A stretch of 38,071 bases of DNA from Bacillus sp. AFS098217 (GTDB lineage Bacteria; Bacillota; Bacilli; Bacillales; Bacillaceae_G): contig NZ_NVPR01000029.1 of NCBI RefSeq assembly GCF_002551815.1, forward strand, positions 50,607-88,677. Direction: 5' to 3'. Of the stretch, positions 32,797-38,071 are shown piece after piece. Below the pieces are notes generated by a model that was given only the letters and a program-made list of their open reading frames with translations, was not told the origin of the DNA and did no database searches. The position numbers and the translations under genes were made by a program. Within the stretch, counting starts at the first letter, position 1. Each line of letters begins with the position of its first letter.

Positions 32797-34142
32797 TGAA
32801 AAAAACTTCGTTATTGAGAAAGTATTTACTTATCATATTTATAGCGATGATTTTGTTACCATTAATTGTTCCTTTGACTTCGATGCTCTTTATGAATTAC
32901 GTGGAGTGGATCAGAGGGCTAGGTGTATATTATTCAAGTGGAAAAATTGAAGAAGAATGGCAAAGTAAAGCGAGGATTTTACATGAAGAAAATCCAGCAG
33001 AAATTCAACAAGTTTTTCAAAGTTTTCACGAGAAGTATCCAGAAAGCTCGTTATTTTGGGTAAATAGTCGTGGTGAAACGAGTTTTCAAATTCCAGAACA
33101 GCAGCATATTCCGAAACAATGGTCTGCTAGTGATTCAGTGGGGTTTATGAAAAAAAGCTTTGACGGTGATCCATATACGATCGTTTCTTATATAGGAGAA
33201 AATGAGCGAGGAGCATTCATGGTATTTCAAATTCCAAGAAAGTATTTTAAACCACCAATGCATCAAGTTCGAGAAAAATTTGAAGTTGTATTTGAAGCTG
33301 TGATTATTTCTTTTTTTGCAATATTTATTGTTTCTTCTATTGTATTCTTTCTAAAGATTAGAAAACGATTGTTAAAGTTACAAAAGGCAATGGAACTACC
33401 CCAGGATCATTCTCTTCCATCACCAGTTCAAATATCAAAACAAGATGAGATTGGTTTGTTAGAAGAGTCATTTAATCGAATGGTAGGAGCTTTACAGCAA
33501 AGTCGGATGAAGGAGAAGGAAGAGGAACAATTTCGTAGAAAATTAATTGCTGATCTATCTCATGATTTGCGAACACCATTAACGACAATGCGTGCACAAA
33601 TGGACTCTTTGAAAGAAGAGGTTATCTCGGAAAAGGGATACAAAACAATTACGCTAATGGATGAAAAAATTAATTACCTAGCCGAATTAATTGAGAACTT
33701 ACTATCCTATTCGTTAATAACAGCAAAAAAATATCCGTATCACCCAGAACGAACGGATATGACACGTTTAATGAGAAAACTTGTTGCATCATGGTATGAC
33801 ATATTAGATGAGCAAGGTTTTGAAGTTGATATTATGATTCCAGAACAGCAGTTATTTTGGAATATTGATGAAAATTGGTTTCAAAGAATCATAGATAATG
33901 TAATTCAAAATGTAGTTCGACATGCGAGTGATGGGAATTTTATAGGAGTATATATGAACCATGAAGAAGGAACGATTGCAGTCGTTGACCATGGGTCAGG
34001 TTTTCAAAATGCTCATTCGTCAAATAAGGGCGCGGGAATTGGATTATCCATCATCGCTGTTATGGCGAAAGAAATGGATATCGAATGGCGTATAGAATCT
34101 GATGATACAGGAGCGACGTTTCTATTTAAAAAGTTAGTGTAG
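32793..34142 (+). CDS. Sensor histidine kinase
   Basis: The 449-aa kinase has TM1 (about residues 12-33), an extracellular sensor domain of about 130 residues, TM2 (about 168-190), a HAMP-like linker, the H box LIADLSHDLRTPLTTMRAQM with H257, an N box NVIQNVVRHASDGN, and the G box VDHGSGF with GAGIGLSIIAVMAKE. The large sensor differs from BceS-type intramembrane kinases. The ligand is unknown; the transporter across the divergent promoter suggests a membrane-active peptide. Confidence 0.9.
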   Translation: MMKKTSLLRKYLLIIFIAMILLPLIVPLTSMLFMNYVEWIRGLGVYYSSGKIEEEWQSKARILHEENPAEIQQVFQSFHEKYPESSLFWVNSRGETSFQIPEQQHIPKQWSASDSVGFMKKSFDGDPYTIVSYIGENERGAFMVFQIPRKYFKPPMHQVREKFEVVFEAVIISFFAIFIVSSIVFFLKIRKRLLKLQKAMELPQDHSLPSPVQISKQDEIGLLEESFNRMVGALQQSRMKEKEEEQFRRKLIADLSHDLRTPLTTMRAQMDSLKEEVISEKGYKTITLMDEKINYLAELIENLLSYSLITAKKYPYHPERTDMTRLMRKLVASWYDILDEQGFEVDIMIPEQQLFWNIDENWFQRIIDNVIQNVVRHASDGNFIGVYMNHEEGTIAVVDHGSGFQNAHSSNKGAGIGLSIIAVMAKEMDIEWRIESDDTGATFLFKKLV

Positions 34143-34157
34143 AAGGGAGAATAATAC

Positions 34158-35027
34158 ATGGGAGAGTTTCAATTCACAAAGCGTGTAAATAGAATCTTTC
34201 AAATTGCAAGTAAGGAGGCTGAATGTAACGAATACATCATTCAACCTTTAGATTTATTTATAGGAGCTTGCAAGGAAGGAACTGGAGTTTGTGCTGAGTT
34301 ACATATGTATTTGTTTCGCTATGTTGGTATAGATTTTTTAACAAGGTTATCGCACTTACAACATACATATTTTAAAGATAAAAGATATATGGAAATAGAA
34401 GGATACAAAGTTTCTTATAAAACAATGGAAATCTTTCAGCTAGCTAAGCGTAAGATGGAACGGTTTAATCAAGTGTATGTAAATGAAGGACATATTTTAA
34501 GTGTTATTCTTCAGCAAAATGAGGAGATTCAAAATGTAATAGATGAAGATATTCAACAAGGAATTTTACAAATTGTTTCAGTACCGAGAGATATGACCGT
34601 GAACTTGAAAAATTGTGAAATAGCAACAACTATGAATCATTCAATTTGTAATGTTAGCCGAGCAACTCAATCTGATGTAGAAGAACTTCTCCAATTTGTT
34701 ATCTATGAATTCGGTGAAAGATGGATTGAAGCGGTGAATAAAGGTTTTCGAGAATATAAAGAACCACCAATTTACATTGCAAAGCAAAATGAAAAGGTTA
34801 TTGGTTTTGCTTGTTATGATGTTGTAAGAGAAAAGAAGGGACTATTTGGACCGATGGGAACAGCTAAAAATAATCGTGTAAAAGGTGTGGGGAGAGAACT
34901 AGTACATCGATGCTTGTCTGATATGAAGCAAATTGGTTATGAATATGCAATTATTGGTCAAGCAGGCCCGATTGAGTTTTATGAGAGAAGTTGTCATGCT
35001 CAATTAATACCGATTGAAATAACATGA
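34158..35027 (+). CDS. Clp_N-GNAT fusion acetyltransferase
   Basis: The N-terminal half (about 1-140) resembles the double Clp N-terminal repeat: FTKRVNRIFQIASKEAECNE...LDLFIGACKEGTGVCAEL, then a second repeat near KTMEIFQLAKRKMERFNQVY...EGHILSVIL. The C-terminal half (about 160-289) is a GNAT acetyltransferase with KNNRVKGVGRELVHRCL, an acetyl-CoA loop of R/Q-x-x-G-x-G type, and GPIEFYERSC. It follows the kinase by 15 bp with a good RBS and is probably in the same operon. Clp_N domains bind peptides or adaptors, so a peptide or protein substrate is possible. Confidence 0.75.
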   Translation: MGEFQFTKRVNRIFQIASKEAECNEYIIQPLDLFIGACKEGTGVCAELHMYLFRYVGIDFLTRLSHLQHTYFKDKRYMEIEGYKVSYKTMEIFQLAKRKMERFNQVYVNEGHILSVILQQNEEIQNVIDEDIQQGILQIVSVPRDMTVNLKNCEIATTMNHSICNVSRATQSDVEELLQFVIYEFGERWIEAVNKGFREYKEPPIYIAKQNEKVIGFACYDVVREKKGLFGPMGTAKNNRVKGVGRELVHRCLSDMKQIGYEYAIIGQAGPIEFYERSCHAQLIPIEIT

Positions 35028-35046
35028 TAGGTATTGCTGGAGGAGT

Positions 35047-35090
35047 AATCAGTGGGATGGAGGAAACCCACTGATTAAATTTTTATTTTT
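35047..35090 (+). repeat. Short copy of the palindromic repeat, acting as terminator
   Basis: AATCAGTGGG (35047-35056) pairs with CCCACTGATT (35067-35076) and is followed by AAATTTTTATTTTT. It is the same core as 2612-2645 and ends the two-component/GNAT operon. The gap 35091-35278 shows only a doubtful 21-codon ORF (35217-35282). Confidence 0.7.
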
Positions 35091-35278
35091 TGAAAAGTTA
35101 GTAGATAAAATGGTTAGGAAATATTATATTTTTCCAGTGTAATATTTTACTTGATAAAATATAGATCTCTATTGCTCCAATGGATTGTGGCTAGGAAATA
35201 AAATGTCGAATAGGAAATGTGGCAGGAATTAGAAAACGTTTTATCAACCTCTGAAAATTCTGAATATATGAAATTGAG

Positions 35279-35308
35279 TTGAAGTTAAAAGGGGATAATT
35301 GTTAATAT
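35279..35308 (+). promoter_or_regulatory. Promoter of the putative precursor peptide
   Basis: TTGAAG (35279-35284), an 18-base spacer and TAATAT (35303-35308) lie 40 bases before the small ORF. Confidence 0.6.
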
Positions 35309-35348
35309 ATCCTTGTATTACCAATATGTTGAAAAAGGGGGTCTTCAA

Positions 35349-35420
35349 ATGAAACTAACAGTCAAAATTAAAAAAGCTACGCAACGAGAGAATCAATGTG
35401 TTTGTTTATTATTATGCTAG
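35349..35420 (+). CDS. Putative RiPP precursor peptide, 23 aa, Cys-rich C-terminus
   Basis: AAAAAGGGGG lies before the ATG at a proper distance. The peptide opens with a basic MKLTVKIKKATQREN and ends QCVCLLLC, with three Cys in the last seven residues and Cys as the last residue. It sits between its own promoter and a strong hairpin, directly upstream of a ThiF/peptidase fusion. That order (short precursor, read-through hairpin, modifying enzyme) is typical of RiPP loci. I know no family with this peptide; the precursor role is inference. Confidence 0.6.
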   Translation: MKLTVKIKKATQRENQCVCLLLC

Positions 35421-35430
35421 TTTTGAAAAG

Positions 35431-35457
35431 AAGAAGGTGTGCAAACACCTTCTTTTT
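35431..35457 (+). terminator. Hairpin between precursor and ThiF-peptidase gene
   Basis: AAGAAGGTGT (35431-35440) and ACACCTTCTT (35445-35454) form a 10-bp stem with a GCAA loop, followed by TTT. It starts 10 bases after the precursor stop. Partial read-through would give much more peptide mRNA than enzyme mRNA. Confidence 0.8.
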
Positions 35458-35479
35458 CAATGGAATGGAGAGAAAGAAT

Positions 35480-38011
35480 ATGAGATTAAAAACAAGTTTA
35501 AATTTTAGAGGGTATCCGAATAAAAATGAAATTGTCTATTACGATGGAGAAGAACGGATTATTGAAGTGAATGAATTTGAAAAACTATGGTCATTGTTAA
35601 AGATTTTAGAAAATCCTATAGGTGATATTCGGGAAGATATACATGAATGGAAGAATAAGAATGGAATGGATGATGAAGAATTACAAAACATTATTCAATT
35701 TATAAATGAGAATCGACTTTTATATGAAAAACGTTGTGATGAAGATAAGGAAGAACAGTTGTTTAATCGTAGAAATTTCAACTATTTCAGTACACATGAT
35801 TCTACTTTACATGCAGATACAATCGTTCAGAAGATGAAGAAGATAAAGGCAGTTGTTATCGGAGCCGGTACGATTGGTGCAACATTATGCATGACGTTAT
35901 CAAAACTTGGTGTTGGAGAGATTATTGTAATCGATTTTGATACAGTTCATCCTAAAAATATTAGAGCACAAACGATATTTCAAACAGAAGATATTAACAA
36001 GAAAAAAATACATGTAATCCAAGAGAAACTGGGTAAGATGGATCCGTATATCAAAATTCAAGTATTTGATATGAAAATAGAAACACTTAAGGATTTATTG
36101 CAATTAAATTTAAATGAGATCAGCTATATTTTTGGATGTTTTGATGACTCTTCACTACAATTGCAAAAAGATATAATGGACTATTGTGATGAAGAAAAAA
36201 TCAAGTATTTTTTGATGGGGTATCATAATGATTTTGTAAAAGTATTGCATGTAAGTAATAGTAATAATGGTGCTCTAATACTTGAGGATAGTTTCCAAAA
36301 TTATTATACAGAATATGTAATTCGCGAAAATAGAGGAACAATTATTCAAAGTTTAGCTGTTTCACTTATTATTAGCCGGATTATATTTGGAGATATAATA
36401 AATGATGAGCATATGCAACAAAATGGATATAGTTTTGATTTTATTAAATTCCGTACTTCAGCAAATCATGAATCAATACCTTGGGAGCCATTTACCCAAT
36501 CCTTGCAAAAAATTATGCCTCTTCATCAAGAAAAATTGAAGCGGAAAATAGAAGAGATTTCTAATATTGCGTATGTAAAAGGAACTATTCTTCCAAAAGT
36601 AATTGAAATTGATATTTTATCTATGCATCAAGTTTTTGATATTTTACTACATATGGATCAGTTGTCTATTTTACAATTGGAAGAGGAGTATAACGAATTT
36701 GTTAAACTTATGCATGATATAGAAGAACAGGATGGGAACGAAGAGGAGTATGAGCGGTACTTACAGATAATTCGAAACATGAAAATTGTCTATCAAGGTG
36801 AGACATATGCTATTTCTGAAATCTTTGAAATGATGCGTGATGCAAAGGATTATGAAGAGAAGAAATCAATGCAGAGAAGTGTCTATGAGGTATTGCAAAG
36901 CAACGGAGATGAAATCCTTCAATTTTTTACAAACAGTAAGAAAAGCTATTTATCTTTGGAAACATCTGATTACTATATGGAAGTTTTTGGAGTGAGGGAA
37001 GGAACGTTACATACGTTTGAAGAGAAATTGCAGAAGAGATTTCATGCTCTTATTACGAAAAGTCTATCACTTATATTTCCAAATTCATCGGGGGAAATTA
37101 GTGCGGACTTTTTAGCGTATAATGAAGAGGAACGAAGCACAATTTTAATTGATGAGGCGAAAGAAATCATATTAACAAGCTTGGAGAAATACGGACAAGA
37201 TCGTTGGATCAATCATATTGAAAAGATGTTTCAATATGATTTTGTGCAAGTGTACAATGAAATTGAAGTGAATAAAACATATTATTTTCCAAATACTAAA
37301 GAGAGTAGAATTCTGTTTAACTATCATGATGACGTAGATAGTTTATTTATATTATGTCATGAATTAGGACATGCGTATTTTAATCAAAGTTATAGCCATA
37401 CGTTCTTTGATGATAGTACGCAATTAGTAAACGAAATTATGGCATATTATTTTGAAATAATCTGTGTGCAAGCAATGTTCCAAAATGAGGATATAAGTTT
37501 AGAGATAAAGCGGGAAATTGCAAGTCAGTATGTAAAAAGAATACATCAAGTTGTCTTATCTACATATGGGGTTCATTTATTTGAAACGAGTTTAATAAAA
37601 TGTATACAGGATTATGGAGAAGTTTCAGTAGCAGATTTTTTAAGAATCCGAGAAGAGTATGATCAACATCCTTTTTTTGAAGGGATCCAATTTAAAAATG
37701 AAAAATACTCCTATTTAAATCCACTTTTGAAAACTTCATTTATTTTTGAATTTGGAGACCATGTGTTGCCTCCGATTGCGTATTTACTTGCAATTAGTTT
37801 ATGTCATGAACAAGTAGAATCCAGTATTCCAAAAGATATTCAAATACAAGAAGCTATACTAAATGGGGTATATCGTACGGAAGAGTTTTTGTCGTATATG
37901 TCAAAAGGGATATCTCACGGTGAACGTATGGATCAAGCAATTGATGAGTTATTACAAATGCTACTTACACTTCAGTCTTTCATGGTAGAAGATGTAGTAC
38001 ATTCTAGATAA
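35480..38011 (+). CDS. ThiF/E1-like adenylating domain fused to M3-type metallopeptidase
   Basis: The 843-aa protein has an N-terminal winged-helix-like region (1-90) resembling RiPP-recognition elements. An E1/ThiF domain (about 120-330) follows: VVIGAGTIGATL (G128-x-G-x-x-G133), VIDFDTVHPKNIRAQ (D152, D154, N160, R162, Q164) and GCFDD (D222). No ThiF-type zinc CxxC pair is evident. The C-terminal half resembles M3 oligoendopeptidase F: FILCHELGHAYF (H627-E628-x-x-H631) and VNEIMAYYFE (E652). I chose the ATG at 35480 (GGAG 9 bases upstream); earlier in-frame starts overlap the hairpin or precursor. One enzyme may activate a carboxylate and cleave a leader. No signal peptide is present. Confidence 0.8.
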   Translation: MRLKTSLNFRGYPNKNEIVYYDGEERIIEVNEFEKLWSLLKILENPIGDIREDIHEWKNKNGMDDEELQNIIQFINENRLLYEKRCDEDKEEQLFNRRNFNYFSTHDSTLHADTIVQKMKKIKAVVIGAGTIGATLCMTLSKLGVGEIIVIDFDTVHPKNIRAQTIFQTEDINKKKIHVIQEKLGKMDPYIKIQVFDMKIETLKDLLQLNLNEISYIFGCFDDSSLQLQKDIMDYCDEEKIKYFLMGYHNDFVKVLHVSNSNNGALILEDSFQNYYTEYVIRENRGTIIQSLAVSLIISRIIFGDIINDEHMQQNGYSFDFIKFRTSANHESIPWEPFTQSLQKIMPLHQEKLKRKIEEISNIAYVKGTILPKVIEIDILSMHQVFDILLHMDQLSILQLEEEYNEFVKLMHDIEEQDGNEEEYERYLQIIRNMKIVYQGETYAISEIFEMMRDAKDYEEKKSMQRSVYEVLQSNGDEILQFFTNSKKSYLSLETSDYYMEVFGVREGTLHTFEEKLQKRFHALITKSLSLIFPNSSGEISADFLAYNEEERSTILIDEAKEIILTSLEKYGQDRWINHIEKMFQYDFVQVYNEIEVNKTYYFPNTKESRILFNYHDDVDSLFILCHELGHAYFNQSYSHTFFDDSTQLVNEIMAYYFEIICVQAMFQNEDISLEIKREIASQYVKRIHQVVLSTYGVHLFETSLIKCIQDYGEVSVADFLRIREEYDQHPFFEGIQFKNEKYSYLNPLLKTSFIFEFGDHVLPPIAYLLAISLCHEQVESSIPKDIQIQEAILNGVYRTEEFLSYMSKGISHGERMDQAIDELLQMLLTLQSFMVEDVVHSR

Positions 38012-38071
38012 ATCCATTTTCATTTTTCGACATCTACATCCCTGCGATGCAGAATAAAAAGTAACCTACAC

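Noticed and set aside
35217-35282. A 21-codon ORF (starts MWQELENVLSTSEN) as a second precursor peptide
   Set aside because: It has only a weak RBS, overlaps the -35 of the next promoter, and has no Cys, Ser/Thr-rich core or glycine-type leader cleavage motif.
35396-35479. A longer N-terminus for the ThiF-peptidase protein
   Set aside because: That frame runs through the precursor ORF and the terminator hairpin and would start at a GTG without an RBS; the ATG at 35480 has GGAG at proper spacing.

Overview
This is a chromosomal stretch of a low-GC Gram-positive bacterium, almost certainly a member of the Bacillus cereus group. The evidence is strong GGAGG-type ribosome binding sites, T-box riboswitches, Bacillus-type FapR and Fur sites, IS231-type ends bounding a mobile insertion cassette, and a short palindromic intergenic repeat of the kind common in this group. 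Species cannot be fixed from the window alone.

Layout. 1-5300: a PadR regulator with a 14-TM drug efflux pump, a DedA membrane protein whose expected ATG reads ATA, small unknown ORFs and a DUF1003 membrane protein. 5300-9070: the metal transporter mntH, then a 1.6-kb transposase-less cassette (7192-8835) with 18-bp IS231-type inverted repeats and a near-perfect 11-bp target duplication; it carries a penicillin-recognising serine hydrolase and a MarR remnant. 9070-11200: fabH under a FapR-type promoter, and a polyphosphate kinase 2. 11200-14900: hflX and an ABC-F ribosome-protection gene, each behind an attenuator-like leader with a tiny uORF. 15200-18250: an Fsr-like MFS pump and a MurJ/SpoVB-type flippase. 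18450-20370: a Phe-type T-box with three tandem antiterminator/terminator modules before an NSS amino-acid transporter. 20500-23600: a CD3324-type regulator, a FusB-like EF-G-binding protein, an agmatinase-like ureohydrolase and msrA. 23740-28520: two tandem Ile T-boxes before ilvE-ilvD-ilvA. 28500-29580: a CapA remnant and a DUF554 protein.

The right end (29596-38011) looks like antimicrobial-peptide biology. A lantibiotic-immunity-type ABC transporter (ATPase plus two permeases) lies divergent from an OmpR-type two-component system, followed by a Clp_N-GNAT fusion. Then comes a promoter, a 23-codon ORF ending in CVCLLLC, a strong hairpin, and an 843-aa protein joining a ThiF/E1-like adenylating domain to an M3-type HELGH metallopeptidase. 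I read the last three as a possible undescribed ribosomally made, modified peptide (RiPP) system: precursor, read-through terminator, and one enzyme that could both activate and cleave. This is the most interesting candidate in the window, and its chemistry is unproven.

Three proteins here act, by family, on the antibiotic-inhibited ribosome or EF-G (HflX, ABC-F, FusB-like). Decayed genes are unusually frequent: a P-type ATPase tail, cysK tail, CapA tail, truncated lipoprotein beside a Fur box, MarR fragment, and a frameshifted small gene.
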